From positions 1 through 55,675 of the forward strand of contig CAVIJJ010000009.1 of assembly GCA_963643205.1 (NCBI GenBank): a DNA stretch of 55,675 nt. Reading direction: 5' to 3'. Made by a program: the position numbers and the translations under genes. The notes below the pieces were generated by a model. The model made no database searches, was not told the DNA's origin, and worked only from the letters and a program-made list of their open reading frames with translations. The number at the start of each line of letters is the position of its first letter. The first letter of the stretch is position 1. This document shows positions 25,572-34,677 of the stretch, one piece after another. Source of the DNA: Phil1 sp963643205. Lineage in GTDB: Bacteria; Bacillota; Clostridia; Christensenellales; CAG-138.

Positions 25572-26801
25572 ATGAAATGCCGCATATCGGCACAACAGGC
25601 ATTTAATTTTCGCCCTCTCGTTCCTCTGGCCGCGGGCCTTGGGTGCGGGGTAGGCATAGGTATGCACATAAGCGGAGCGTTCGCCATATTGGCGGCGCTC
25701 CTTCTGTTTGCTTCGGCATATATAATGCATATAAAAAAGCAGCGCGCGGCAATGCTTTTGCTTGTAGGCGCGGCGGTTGGGCTTATCCGTGTGATAGGTT
25801 ACGCGTTCCTTTCGCGGGAGCAGGTTGAGCAGGCAATAGACGATGCCAAGTATTCCGCGGGCCAAACGCCAAAGGCCCTTCTTGGCGCGGTTGAAAGCAT
25901 GTATACTCGCTGTGACGAGCTTTTCGGCGAAGCCTCTCCGCTTGCCAGGGCGATACTGCTTGGCGACAGGAGCACGCTCACATATTTTCAGCGGGATGCC
26001 TTCAGAGCATGCGGCGTTTCGCATACGCTCGCGCTAAGCGGCCTTCATGTTTCGGCACTTTCGCTGGTGCTGGTGCGCTGCATACCCGCAAATAAGCCCA
26101 GAATTCGCGCGGCGGCCGTGTTCGCGTTCCTTGGGCTTTATTGTGCCGTGGCAGGCTTCCCCTCAAGCCTTCTTCGCGCGGCCATAATGTTTATGTGCAT
26201 TCTGTTCGCGCCGCTCTGCCTGCGGCGCAGCGATACGGCGTCCGCTCTTTCACTGGCCTTTTTGATAATAGTCGCGTTTCAGCCGCTAAGCATATATTCG
26301 GCGGGATTTTGCCTGTCCTTCTCAGCCGTTGCGGGAATAGCCATGCTTTACGGGCCTATTATGGGGCACATGCCCAAGGCTTTCGCCTCGGTTGCCACAA
26401 CTGTTTCCGCAACGCTCGGCACGCTGCCGTTTACGGTCTCCTTTTTCGGCACGTTCAGCACATATTCGATTATTGCGAACATATTCATAGTTCCGCTTAT
26501 AACGCTTTCGCTGCCTGTCGGGCTTGTCGCGCTTGCGATTTCGTATGTATATATGCCGCTCGGCGCGCTGATTGCCGTTCCCGCAAGGCTTATGCTTGGC
26601 GCGAGCGAGGCCGTAAGCTCGGCCATGGCGGGGCTTCCCGGTTCGATAATATATCTTTCCGGCTTTAACGGGGCGGTAAGCGTTCTTTATTTCGCGGCGC
26701 TTATAATGCTTTCAAAATATTGCCTGCTTGAGCGGAATAAAAAGCTTATCGCCGGCTGTTCGCTGCTCGGCGCGGCTGTAATGGGAGTCATTCTTTCTTG
26801 A
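25572..26801 (+). CDS. Short ComEC/Rec2-family membrane protein
   Basis: A 409-residue polytopic membrane protein with the ComEC competence core: ARAILLGDRS, RDAFRACGVSHTLALSGLHVS, FPSSLLRAAIMF, and many helices after it. ComEC forms the inner-membrane DNA channel for transformation and is usually ~750 aa, with an OB domain after the first helices and a C-terminal metallo-beta-lactamase-like domain. Here the soluble N-terminal part is only ~50 residues and nothing follows the membrane core. The ORF is open, with no visible frameshift remnant before holA. The position just before holA matches B. subtilis comEC. Confidence 0.83.
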   Translation: MKCRISAQQAFNFRPLVPLAAGLGCGVGIGMHISGAFAILAALLLFASAYIMHIKKQRAAMLLLVGAAVGLIRVIGYAFLSREQVEQAIDDAKYSAGQTPKALLGAVESMYTRCDELFGEASPLARAILLGDRSTLTYFQRDAFRACGVSHTLALSGLHVSALSLVLVRCIPANKPRIRAAAVFAFLGLYCAVAGFPSSLLRAAIMFMCILFAPLCLRRSDTASALSLAFLIIVAFQPLSIYSAGFCLSFSAVAGIAMLYGPIMGHMPKAFASVATTVSATLGTLPFTVSFFGTFSTYSIIANIFIVPLITLSLPVGLVALAISYVYMPLGALIAVPARLMLGASEAVSSAMAGLPGSIIYLSGFNGAVSVLYFAALIMLSKYCLLERNKKLIAGCSLLGAAVMGVILS

Positions 26802-26826
26802 ACGGATACAACTGATTGGATATAAT
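26798..26826 (+). promoter_or_regulatory. Promoter immediately before holA
   Basis: -35 TTGAAC (26798-26803), exact 17-nt spacer, -10 TATAAT (26821-26826). The predicted start site is about 26833, the first base of the holA ATG. The -35 box contains the upstream TGA stop. Confidence 0.75.
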
Positions 26827-26832
26827 AGAAGC

Positions 26833-27822
26833 ATGGAACGCAATGATTTTATAAAGGCCGCAAACAAGGGTGAGCTTGCGGGCGCATATCTGCTTTATGG
26901 CGAGGAGGAGTTTTTAAGGCAAAATGCCGTAAACTCCGCGCTTAGTATTGTTGACCCCGCAATGCGGGCGCTGAACGTGGATATTCTCGAAACCGCGCAG
27001 GCGGATGCCGTTATAGCGGCGGCGGAAACGCTGCCGTTTATGGCCGAAAAAAGAGTTGTGCTCTGCAAGGCTTTGCCTGCGGAAGAGGAGGCGGAGCGGC
27101 TTTCGAAATACGTTGAAAAGGTGCCGGACAGTACCCTGCTTCTTTTTTCGGTAAAGGGAAAGGTGGACGGGCGAACCATATTCGCCAAGGCCATGGCAAA
27201 GCTAGGCCGCAGCGTAAACTTTACCCAGCTTACACCGCAGGAGGCTAAAAGATATATCCAAAAGCGCGCGAAGTCGCTTGACGCGCCCATAACCGAGCAA
27301 ACGGCGGCGTTCTTTGTTTCCGTTGCCGGGTGCGATTGCGCTTCGCTCACAAACGAGCTTGATAAGGCGGCGTCTTACGCGGGCGTTGGAAACGAGATAA
27401 CAAGGGAAGTTATAAACAAGGTCGTAACCAAGGATATTGACTATATCGTGTTTACGGTTCTCGATCATTTTATAGCGAACCGCCCAACGGATGGCATGCG
27501 CACGCTTGAGGCGCTGAAGGAAAGCGGCGAGAATTCCATGGGTATCTCAATCCTTTTAAGGGACAAGGCAAAGCTTGTAATACAGGCGCGAAAGCTTAAC
27601 GAGCTGCAGCTCACAAAAGAAGAAAAAACGGAGCGCATGGGCATAAGCAGCGGCTACACCTGGGTTGTGAGCGACATGGCGAAAAAACTTTCAAGGGCTC
27701 AGTTTAACGCGCTTGTGAACGCGGCGGAAGCCTTAAGTCAGGTTGTAACAAAGCAGCTTACCGGCGCCGCCCGCGCGGACGACGCGCTTGTGCAGGCGCT
27801 TATGATGCTTGCCCATAAATAA
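26833..27822 (+). CDS. holA: DNA polymerase III delta subunit
   Basis: A 329-residue clamp-loader subunit that opens the beta clamp. GAYLLYGEEEFLRQNAV at the N-terminus, LPFMAEKRVVL, DSTLLLFSVKGKVDGR and the C-terminal region with KPTDGM-like and ISILLRDKAKLVIQARKL segments fit YqeN/HolA. No Shine-Dalgarno is visible: the -10 TATAAT ends 6 nt before the ATG, so the mRNA from that promoter would be leaderless. The neighbouring rpsT common in relatives is absent. Confidence 0.92.
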   Translation: MERNDFIKAANKGELAGAYLLYGEEEFLRQNAVNSALSIVDPAMRALNVDILETAQADAVIAAAETLPFMAEKRVVLCKALPAEEEAERLSKYVEKVPDSTLLLFSVKGKVDGRTIFAKAMAKLGRSVNFTQLTPQEAKRYIQKRAKSLDAPITEQTAAFFVSVAGCDCASLTNELDKAASYAGVGNEITREVINKVVTKDIDYIVFTVLDHFIANRPTDGMRTLEALKESGENSMGISILLRDKAKLVIQARKLNELQLTKEEKTERMGISSGYTWVVSDMAKKLSRAQFNALVNAAEALSQVVTKQLTGAARADDALVQALMMLAHK

Positions 27823-27837
27823 CGGACTAATATCAAA

Positions 27838-27870
27838 AAGCCGCGGATACGCATCGGTTTGGCGCGGCTT
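27838..27870 (+). terminator. Hairpin after holA
   Basis: AAGCCGCG (27838-27845) pairs with CGCGGCTT (27863-27870). The following AATTTAACTT is a poor T-tract, so termination efficiency is uncertain. Confidence 0.5.
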
Positions 27871-27904
27871 AATTTAACTTAGTGTGACGTTTTATGCAAT
27901 ATTA

Positions 27905-27933
27905 TTGCGCGGCACACGGCAAAATATTATAAT
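27905..27933 (+). promoter_or_regulatory. Promoter for mreC-mreD-PBP2
   Basis: -35 TTGCGC (27905-27910), 17 nt, -10 TATAAT (27928-27933). Confidence 0.65.
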
Positions 27934-27965
27934 AAACCGATTACTTGGAAAGAAAGGATGCCGTA

Positions 27966-28805
27966 ATGCACGGATTTTTCAAAAATAAGCCTTTGATTAT
28001 AATGCTTGCGGCAATAGTGCTGCTTGGAATACTGGCGTTTGTGTCCGCGTCGGACAGGTCGGTATCGTGGGTGGAAAGCGCGCTCGGCTCAATAATACAG
28101 CCCGTGCAGACATTCGCGGCAAAGGCTTCGGACGGCATAATAGATTTTTTCCAGCGCGTGTTCAAAACAAGCGACGCGGATAAGGAGCTTGAGCAGCTGC
28201 AGGTGCGTATGGCTCAGCTTGAGCAGGCGGAGAAGGAAAACTCAACCCTGCAGGCGGAAAACGAGCGGCTTAAAGAATTGCTCAACTATGTTGAAACGCT
28301 TGATAATTACGATTACGTTACCGCCGTTGTAACGGGAAACAGCCAGGGCGTTTGGTTTGAAACGTTTACAATAAACGCCGGGCGCAATCAGGGAATAGAA
28401 AAGGACATGAGCGTTGTCTGCGCGGACGGGCTCATCGGCAGAATAATAGAGGTTGGCGCGAACTGGAGCAAGGTAACGGCCATAATAGATCCCTCAAGTG
28501 AGGTAAGCGTTATGGTTGAGCGCACAAGGGATATAGGCGTTGTGCGCGGCGCATTCAGCGCGACAAGCGACAATCAGCTGGAGCTTTACTATTTGCCGTC
28601 GGGCTATGACCTTGTGCCGGGAGATAAAATAGTTACAAGCGGCATGAGCAGCATATTCCCTAAGTCCGTTGTGGTGGGCACGGTAACGGAGGTTACCAGA
28701 AGCTCCGCCGAGGGTACTCAGGCCAACGCCATAATAGAGCCCGCGGTTGACTTCGGGCACCTTGAAGAGGTTTTGGTGCTTGTAGAAAAGACGGGAGAGG
28801 AGTAG
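27966..28805 (+). CDS. mreC: Rod shape-determining protein MreC
   Basis: A 279-residue elongasome scaffold. One N-terminal transmembrane helix (about 10-28), a coiled coil (about 65-100, ELEQLQVRMAQLEQAEKENS) and the beta-barrel MreC domain with GLIGRIIEVG and VVRGAFS. It is expected to link MreB/RodA/PBP2 at the membrane. Start ATG 27966 is preceded by AAAGGA seven bases away; an upstream in-frame codon at 27945 has no site. No mreB precedes it. Confidence 0.94.
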   Translation: MHGFFKNKPLIIMLAAIVLLGILAFVSASDRSVSWVESALGSIIQPVQTFAAKASDGIIDFFQRVFKTSDADKELEQLQVRMAQLEQAEKENSTLQAENERLKELLNYVETLDNYDYVTAVVTGNSQGVWFETFTINAGRNQGIEKDMSVVCADGLIGRIIEVGANWSKVTAIIDPSSEVSVMVERTRDIGVVRGAFSATSDNQLELYYLPSGYDLVPGDKIVTSGMSSIFPKSVVVGTVTEVTRSSAEGTQANAIIEPAVDFGHLEEVLVLVEKTGEE

Positions 28806-28809
28806 GCCC

Positions 28810-29343
28810 ATGCGAAGGTTATACATTGTTATAGCTGCGGCGGTGGGGCTTTATCTTGATTCGGTTCTGTTTGCCCGGGTGAACATAAGCGGAATAAGGC
28901 CGGATGCCATAATGGCGCTTACGGCTTCGCTGGGTGTGCTTCTGGGCATGAAGAACGCGGGCATTTTCGGCCTTGTGGTTGGGCTTATGGCGGATGTGCT
29001 TTATTCGCCTATGGTGGGCCTTAGCGCGATGGGATATATGTTCGCCGGAATATTGGGCGGCGCGTTTTATCAAAAATACTATGCGGATAATATAATAATA
29101 CCGGCGCTTGTGGCGGCGGTAGGCGCGCTTTTCAAGGAATGCGTAATGGCCGCGGCAAGCTCGATAAGGGGGGCCGAGTTCGGCTTTTTCACCGTACTCG
29201 GAACATATATACTGCCCTGCGCACTTATGAGCGCCGCTCTCTGCATGCTTCTGCACGCGGTACTGCGCAGGGTGTTCGCAAGCCAGCTGAGGGCGGAACG
29301 AAACTATGAGCATGAGGGCCGCAAACCGGGAGGAGCAAAATGA
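28810..29343 (+). CDS. mreD: Rod shape-determining protein MreD
   Basis: A 177-residue membrane protein with about five helices, following mreC by 4 nt and overlapping the PBP gene by 4 nt. The pattern GIRPDAIMALTASLGVLLGM and GLVVGLMADVLYSP is typical of MreD. It is part of the lateral-wall elongation complex. Confidence 0.9.
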   Translation: MRRLYIVIAAAVGLYLDSVLFARVNISGIRPDAIMALTASLGVLLGMKNAGIFGLVVGLMADVLYSPMVGLSAMGYMFAGILGGAFYQKYYADNIIIPALVAAVGALFKECVMAAASSIRGAEFGFFTVLGTYILPCALMSAALCMLLHAVLRRVFASQLRAERNYEHEGRKPGGAK

Positions 29344-32069
29344 AAAAGCCTATTTCCCGAATAATTATAGTGTGCGTGCTTATGCTTGCCATGATGGGCG
29401 CGCTTATATATCGCCTGGGCGTGCTTACCATTGAGGAAGGCGAAACCTGGGCATCAAAGGCCGAAAGCCGCTCCACGCAGACAATAGACATAAAGGGCGA
29501 GCGCGGCAGAATACTTGACAGAAACGGCGTTGTGTTGGCATACAGCGAAACCTGCTACAACGTGGAATTTTTGCGCGATGCGGACAACCGCACAAGCTAC
29601 GACTCCGCAGTATATACCGAATCCATAATAAAAGCGATTGAAATAATAGAAAAAAGCGGCGGCGAAACGATAGACACATCCTATATAGTAATGGATGAAA
29701 ACGGCGAAATAGCCTACGATTGGCGCATAAGCGGCGTTGAGAGCAGCGAGGCGATAGAGCGCGTAAGGCGCATAAGGTACAAAAACTTTTGCCAGGGCAT
29801 GTATCTTTCAATAAACGACCCCGCTTACGCGGAATACCCCAACGACACCACAAAGTGGAACATGGATCTTTGGCCAACGGCTGAATACGCCTACAATTAC
29901 CTTAGAAAAACATGGTATATTCCCGAGGAGTATACATTTGAGCAGGCAATAAAGGTAATATCCATACGCCAGGAAGTAAACCTGAATAACTACCGCGCCT
30001 ATGAGCCAATAACCATAGCGTATAACGTAAGCCAGGAGGTTGTGAGCGAGATTGTTGAGCGCTCAAGCGAGCTTGTGGGAGTGCAGATAGCGCAGAGCAC
30101 AACGCGAGTATACCCGCGCGGCGAAACCGCGGCGCACATAGTGGGCTATCTTTCCCGCAGCGCGGACACGGTAAGCGCGTCCAAGCTTGTGGCCATGGGA
30201 TATACGCGAGAGCAGCTTGAACCCTATTATCTTAAAAACGATGATGGAACATATCAGCTTGGCGATGATGGCGACTACCGCGTGAAGATGACGGATATGG
30301 GCTATTCAAACGATGACTATATAGGCGTATCCGGCGTTGAGTACACAATGGAAGCCTACCTTACCGGCGCCACGGAGGAGCATCAGGGCAAGAGAGAGGT
30401 TGAGATAAACAAAAACCTGAGCATAACCAGGGAGCTTTCGTATGTTGAGGCGACCGACGGCAACGACGTTATGCTTACGATAGATGTAGAGCTTCAAACC
30501 GTTTGCGAAAACGCGCTGAGTACCCTTATCGAAAAAATAAGGGAGCAGGAGCAGGAACTGATAGACGAGGACGCGCTTAAGAAAGAGGACGAGCAAAAAT
30601 ATCAGGGTAAGGATATAGATCTTGCGTCAACCGGCGCAATAGTCGTTATGGATCCCAGAAACGGCGAGGTGCTTGCAAGCGCGAGCTATCCTTCTTATGA
30701 CCCGAACTGGTTTACTCAGGGCCTTACGAGCGAGCAGAGCGAGTACCTTTTCGGAGAGGAAGCGAACAACACCACCCCGCTCAGGAACAAGGCCGTTTCC
30801 GCGCGCTACGCTCCGGGCTCAATATTTAAGCCGCTTACTGCGGTCGCGGGCGTAAGCGAGGGCGTGGTTGAAATAGACGAAATAGTAAACGACCATGGCG
30901 ACAGCGGCTATTACTATTTCTATTCCGTTGATGAAAACGGCAAAACTGTTGTGCAGAAGCAGGGCGCGCCGCGCTGCTGGAGCTACCGCAACCATACCGC
31001 GCACGCGAACATAAACCTTACCCAGGCGCTTACTTATTCATGCAACTATTATTTTTGCGAGCTTGCGAACCGCATGGGTATAGACACGCTGAACGAATGG
31101 ATAGGCAAGTTCGGCCTTGACGAAAAAACAAACATAGAGCTTACCGGCGAAACTTCCGGCGTAGGCGGCGGGCAGAAGGTATTGTTTGACAACGAGCTTA
31201 CGGACAGCGAGGGAGAGCTTAGCATAAGCGGGCAAAAAACGAGCCTGCCCGTGCTTATATACAACCGCATACGCGAAAGGCTGCGCGAATACGTTACGCG
31301 CCGCAGCATGGAAATAGATGAGCAGGCCATAAAATCCTGCGCGCTTAAGCTTATGATGCTGCAGGACGGCAACGGTCTTGACGGCAAGGGCCCGGATATA
31401 AGAAGGATTATGAGCGATGAGCTTGGCATACCCGAGGGCTACAGCATAACGCAGAACTGGACAAGCGAAATAGTTACCCTGCTTAACGAAATTCAGTGGA
31501 AGCCCACGCAGACCATACGAGCGGGCTTCGGCCAGGGCACAACGCTTGTTACGCCTATGGCCGTTGCGCGCTACATAAGCGCCATAGCCAACGAGGGCAC
31601 GGTGTACGACGCGAATATAGTGGACAGAATAGTTGACAAGAGCGGCAACGTTATTGAGGACATAGACGCCGACGTATACGGCACAATAGGCGAGGATAGC
31701 GAGGAATGGGACGCTCTTTGGACGGCTGTAAAGCAGGGACTTACGGGCGTTGTGTCCGCGGAGGACCACGGCACGGCGGCCGATAAATTCTCCGAGGAAT
31801 TTATAGAAAAATACCTGGATAGGATTGCCGGCAAAACCGGTTCGGCCCAGATAGGTATGAACTCAATAGATATAGAGAACACGAGCTGGTTCGTATCCTA
31901 TACCCCGCGCGAGGGCGAGGCGGAGCTTGTTATAGTAATATGCATACCGTCAGGCTACGCGGGCGCGTGGAGCGTTAGCGCGGCGGAGGAAATATACACA
32001 TATTACTTTAATAAGCAGGATTCTGCCGCGGCGGAAACGCTGGTTGATATAGGCGGAGTTGCCCCATAA
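29340..32069 (+). CDS. mrdA: Class B penicillin-binding protein (PBP2/MrdA type)
   Basis: A 909-residue D,D-transpeptidase. A single N-terminal helix (about 6-24), the dimerisation domain with RGRILDRNGVVLAYS, and a C-terminal transpeptidase domain: SxxK in APGSIFKPLTAV, SxN as SCNYYF, KTG in GKTGSAQ. It crosslinks peptidoglycan during elongation. Length is well above the ~630-720 aa common for PBP2, from acidic insertions around residues 40-250 and before SxxK. Location after mreCD supports the elongation role; rodA is not adjacent. Confidence 0.92.
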   Translation: MKKPISRIIIVCVLMLAMMGALIYRLGVLTIEEGETWASKAESRSTQTIDIKGERGRILDRNGVVLAYSETCYNVEFLRDADNRTSYDSAVYTESIIKAIEIIEKSGGETIDTSYIVMDENGEIAYDWRISGVESSEAIERVRRIRYKNFCQGMYLSINDPAYAEYPNDTTKWNMDLWPTAEYAYNYLRKTWYIPEEYTFEQAIKVISIRQEVNLNNYRAYEPITIAYNVSQEVVSEIVERSSELVGVQIAQSTTRVYPRGETAAHIVGYLSRSADTVSASKLVAMGYTREQLEPYYLKNDDGTYQLGDDGDYRVKMTDMGYSNDDYIGVSGVEYTMEAYLTGATEEHQGKREVEINKNLSITRELSYVEATDGNDVMLTIDVELQTVCENALSTLIEKIREQEQELIDEDALKKEDEQKYQGKDIDLASTGAIVVMDPRNGEVLASASYPSYDPNWFTQGLTSEQSEYLFGEEANNTTPLRNKAVSARYAPGSIFKPLTAVAGVSEGVVEIDEIVNDHGDSGYYYFYSVDENGKTVVQKQGAPRCWSYRNHTAHANINLTQALTYSCNYYFCELANRMGIDTLNEWIGKFGLDEKTNIELTGETSGVGGGQKVLFDNELTDSEGELSISGQKTSLPVLIYNRIRERLREYVTRRSMEIDEQAIKSCALKLMMLQDGNGLDGKGPDIRRIMSDELGIPEGYSITQNWTSEIVTLLNEIQWKPTQTIRAGFGQGTTLVTPMAVARYISAIANEGTVYDANIVDRIVDKSGNVIEDIDADVYGTIGEDSEEWDALWTAVKQGLTGVVSAEDHGTAADKFSEEFIEKYLDRIAGKTGSAQIGMNSIDIENTSWFVSYTPREGEAELVIVICIPSGYAGAWSVSAAEEIYTYYFNKQDSAAAETLVDIGGVAP

Positions 32070-32087
32070 TAGGCAAGAGTGTATAAT
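32059..32087 (+). promoter_or_regulatory. Possible promoter for lgt
   Basis: -35 TTGCCC (32059-32064), 17 nt, -10 TATAAT (32082-32087). The -35 lies in the last codons of the PBP gene. Confidence 0.55.
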
Positions 32088-32142
32088 TAGACAAAACGGA
32101 GTGCGTAATATTAACTAATCATCATAGGAGGGTATTTTTCTG

Positions 32143-33216
32143 ATGAGCATGCCGGACAGGGTGGCGTTCACCCTTTTTGGAAAGGACATATACTGGTACG
32201 GCGTAATAATGGCCGTTGCCATGATAATTGCCGTATGCATAGCGTACAGCGAGGAAAAACGCAAAAAGCTTAAAAAGGACACGGTTATAGACATGTGCCT
32301 CGTGGTAATCCCATCGGGCGTTATCGGGGCGAGGCTTTATTACGTTCTTTTCGAGCTGGACAGCTACCTGCAGGATCCTATAACAATACTGTATGTGTGG
32401 CGCGGCGGCCTTGCCATATACGGCGCCGTGATAGGCGGACTGCTTGCGGCGTTCATATTTGCAAAGGTCAGAAAAATTCGCTTCCTTACCCTTGCGGATA
32501 TAATTGCCCCTGGCCTTGTGTTCGGCCAGGCGATGGGCCGTTGGGGCAACTTCTTTAATCAGGAGGCGTTTGGCCTGCCCGTAACGCAGGAAATGCTTGC
32601 CGCCCACCCGTTACTTGGTTATTTCCCGATAAGCGTCGCCATAGAGGGCACGCATTATTTTGACAATGCCGTCTGCACGGCCTGCGCAACGGCGGCAAAC
32701 GGAGGGCATCTGCACCTTGCAACATTCTTTTATGAATCCGCGTGGTGCCTTATCGTATTCATAGTGCTGTGGCTTCTTCGCAAACGCGCAAAGCACGATG
32801 GCGATACGTTCTTCCTTTATGCTCTGCTTTATTCATTTGAACGTATGTTCGTTGAGGGACTCCGCGGGGACAGCCTTTGGCTTATCAAGCCCTCCGCGCC
32901 CGGCCTTACGGACGGCGTAAGGGTATCGCAGGCGCTCAGCTTCGCGCTGTTCATAGGCGTGCTGGCGTTTATTATAATTCGCACAATCCGCGAAAAGAAG
33001 GAAGGCCGCCTTATGTGGCCCAAGCCCATAGCGGTAAGCGAAGAGGGCGAAAATACCGAATGCGATTGCGATTGCTGCGACCACAGCAAGGACGAAAAGC
33101 AGGAATGCGATTGCGATTGCTGCAACCACAGTGAGGAAGAAAAGCAGGAATGCGAATGCGATTGCTGTGACCACGGCAAAAAAGAAGAGAATGAGGATAG
33201 CGAGGATAAAGAGTAA
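32143..33216 (+). CDS. lgt: Prolipoprotein diacylglyceryl transferase with Cys-rich C-terminal repeats
   Basis: A 357-residue membrane enzyme attaching diacylglycerol to the lipobox Cys of prolipoproteins. Core motifs are GGLAIYGAVIGGLLAA and the signature GRWGNFFNQEAFG, with about seven helices up to residue ~290. Unlike ordinary Lgt (~260-300 aa), it continues into an acidic tail with three 15-residue tandem repeats (residues 307-351), each beginning CxCDCC-x-H, giving 12 Cys and 3 His. Known Lgt topology puts this tail in the cytoplasm, so intracellular metal binding is my inference. AGGAGGG lies 10 nt before the ATG. pncB starts at the base after its stop. Confidence 0.93.
   Translation: MSMPDRVAFTLFGKDIYWYGVIMAVAMIIAVCIAYSEEKRKKLKKDTVIDMCLVVIPSGVIGARLYYVLFELDSYLQDPITILYVWRGGLAIYGAVIGGLLAAFIFAKVRKIRFLTLADIIAPGLVFGQAMGRWGNFFNQEAFGLPVTQEMLAAHPLLGYFPISVAIEGTHYFDNAVCTACATAANGGHLHLATFFYESAWCLIVFIVLWLLRKRAKHDGDTFFLYALLYSFERMFVEGLRGDSLWLIKPSAPGLTDGVRVSQALSFALFIGVLAFIIIRTIREKKEGRLMWPKPIAVSEEGENTECDCDCCDHSKDEKQECDCDCCNHSEEEKQECECDCCDHGKKEENEDSEDKE
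33061..33195 (+). repeat. Three tandem 45-bp repeats encoding CxCDCCxH units
   Basis: Units at 33061-33105, 33106-33150 and 33151-33195 inside lgt. The first two are nearly identical and both end in AAGCAGGAA; the third has diverged. Each encodes four Cys and one His. Confidence 0.9.
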
Positions 33217-34677
33217 ATGAAAGATATAAGCTCGGCGCGCAACCTTACGATGATGACGGATTTGTATCAGCTTACCATGATGTATGGCTACTACAAATGC
33301 GGCATGGATAAAAACGAGGCGGTGTTCGATCTGTTCTATCGCCAGCGGGACAACAGCGCCTATGCCATTATGGCGGGCACGGAATCGGTTATAGAATATA
33401 TAAACGATCTTCATTTCGGCGCGGAGGATATAGAGTATCTGCGCTCGCTCAGGCTTTTTGACGAAGGCTTTTTGAAGGTGCTTGAGCAGATGCGCTTCAC
33501 GGGCGAAATATACGGCATGCCGGAGGGCACGGTTGTGTTCCCGTATGAGCCGCTTATAAGGGTAAAGGCGCCCATAATGCAGGCACAGCTTGTTGAAACG
33601 GCTCTTCTGAACCTTGTTAATCACCAAACGCTTATTGCCACCAAGGCCGCAAGGGTTGTGTACGCCGCGGCGGGGGACAGCGTTATGGAGTTCGGATTAA
33701 GGCGCGCTCAGGGACCCGATGCCGGCATATACGGGGCGCGCGCGGCGATGATAGGCGGCTGCTCCAGCACCAGCAATGTGCTTACCGGCGAAATGTGCTC
33801 CGTTCCCGTGTCCGGCACTCACGCGCACAGCTGGGTTATGAGCTTCCCCACGGAGCTTGACGCTTTCCGTGCCTACGCCAATATATTCCCGGATAGCTGC
33901 ATGCTGCTTGTCGATACCTACGATACTCTTCGCAGCGGCGTGCCGAACGCCATAAAAGTATTCAATGAGCTTAAGGCAAAGGGACACAGGCCGGTAGGTA
34001 TCCGCATGGATTCCGGCGACCTTGCCTATCTTTCAAAGCGCGCAAGAGTAATGCTTGATGACGCGGGCTTTGCGGAGGCCAAGATATGCGCAAGCGGAGA
34101 CCTTGACGAAAACGTTATAAGGGACCTTAAGGCGCAGGGCGCCAAAATAGATCTTTGGGGCGTTGGAACAAAGCTTATCACGTCCATGGATTTCCCTGCT
34201 TTGGGTGGCGTATACAAAATGGCGGCGGAAACGGTTGACGGCAAAATGGTGCCGAAGATAAAGCTCAGTGAAAACGTTGTAAAGATGACCAACCCCGGCT
34301 ACAAGAAGGTCTATCGTTTTTACAGCAACACGTCCGGCATGGCTTTGGCTGACCTTATAGCGCTTGAGGGTGAGGAGCTTGATTTTACGAAACCCTTCAC
34401 CATATATCACCCCGAGCAGAGATACAAATCAAAAACGCTGTATGATTACAACGTAAAGGAGCTTCTTGTACCGCTGTTCATAGACGGCAAGCAGGTTTAC
34501 GAAAGCCCCGATATGGTTGATATTCAGCGCTACGCCAAGGCGGAGCTTTCAACTTTCTGGGAGGAGAGCAAGCGCCTTATGAATCCGCATGTGTATAAGG
34601 TGGACTTAAGCGACGAGCTTTATACCCTTAAACAGAAACTGATAGAGGAGCTGCGCAATGCGCCTAAGAATAACTAA
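33217..34677 (+). CDS. pncB: Nicotinate phosphoribosyltransferase
   Basis: A 486-residue NAD-salvage enzyme making nicotinate mononucleotide from nicotinate, PRPP and ATP. It shows LTMMTDLYQLTMMYGYYKCG at the start, FGLRRAQGPDAGIYGARA, SGTHAHSWVMSFPTELDAFR with the key His, and VGIRMDSGDLAYLSK. It starts directly after the lgt stop, so translation is likely coupled. Confidence 0.96.
   Translation: MKDISSARNLTMMTDLYQLTMMYGYYKCGMDKNEAVFDLFYRQRDNSAYAIMAGTESVIEYINDLHFGAEDIEYLRSLRLFDEGFLKVLEQMRFTGEIYGMPEGTVVFPYEPLIRVKAPIMQAQLVETALLNLVNHQTLIATKAARVVYAAAGDSVMEFGLRRAQGPDAGIYGARAAMIGGCSSTSNVLTGEMCSVPVSGTHAHSWVMSFPTELDAFRAYANIFPDSCMLLVDTYDTLRSGVPNAIKVFNELKAKGHRPVGIRMDSGDLAYLSKRARVMLDDAGFAEAKICASGDLDENVIRDLKAQGAKIDLWGVGTKLITSMDFPALGGVYKMAAETVDGKMVPKIKLSENVVKMTNPGYKKVYRFYSNTSGMALADLIALEGEELDFTKPFTIYHPEQRYKSKTLYDYNVKELLVPLFIDGKQVYESPDMVDIQRYAKAELSTFWEESKRLMNPHVYKVDLSDELYTLKQKLIEELRNAPKNN

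Noticed and set aside
33061..33195. CRISPR-like or non-coding tandem repeat
   Set aside because: The repeats are in frame within lgt, directly adjacent without spacers, and conserve the encoded Cys/His pattern.
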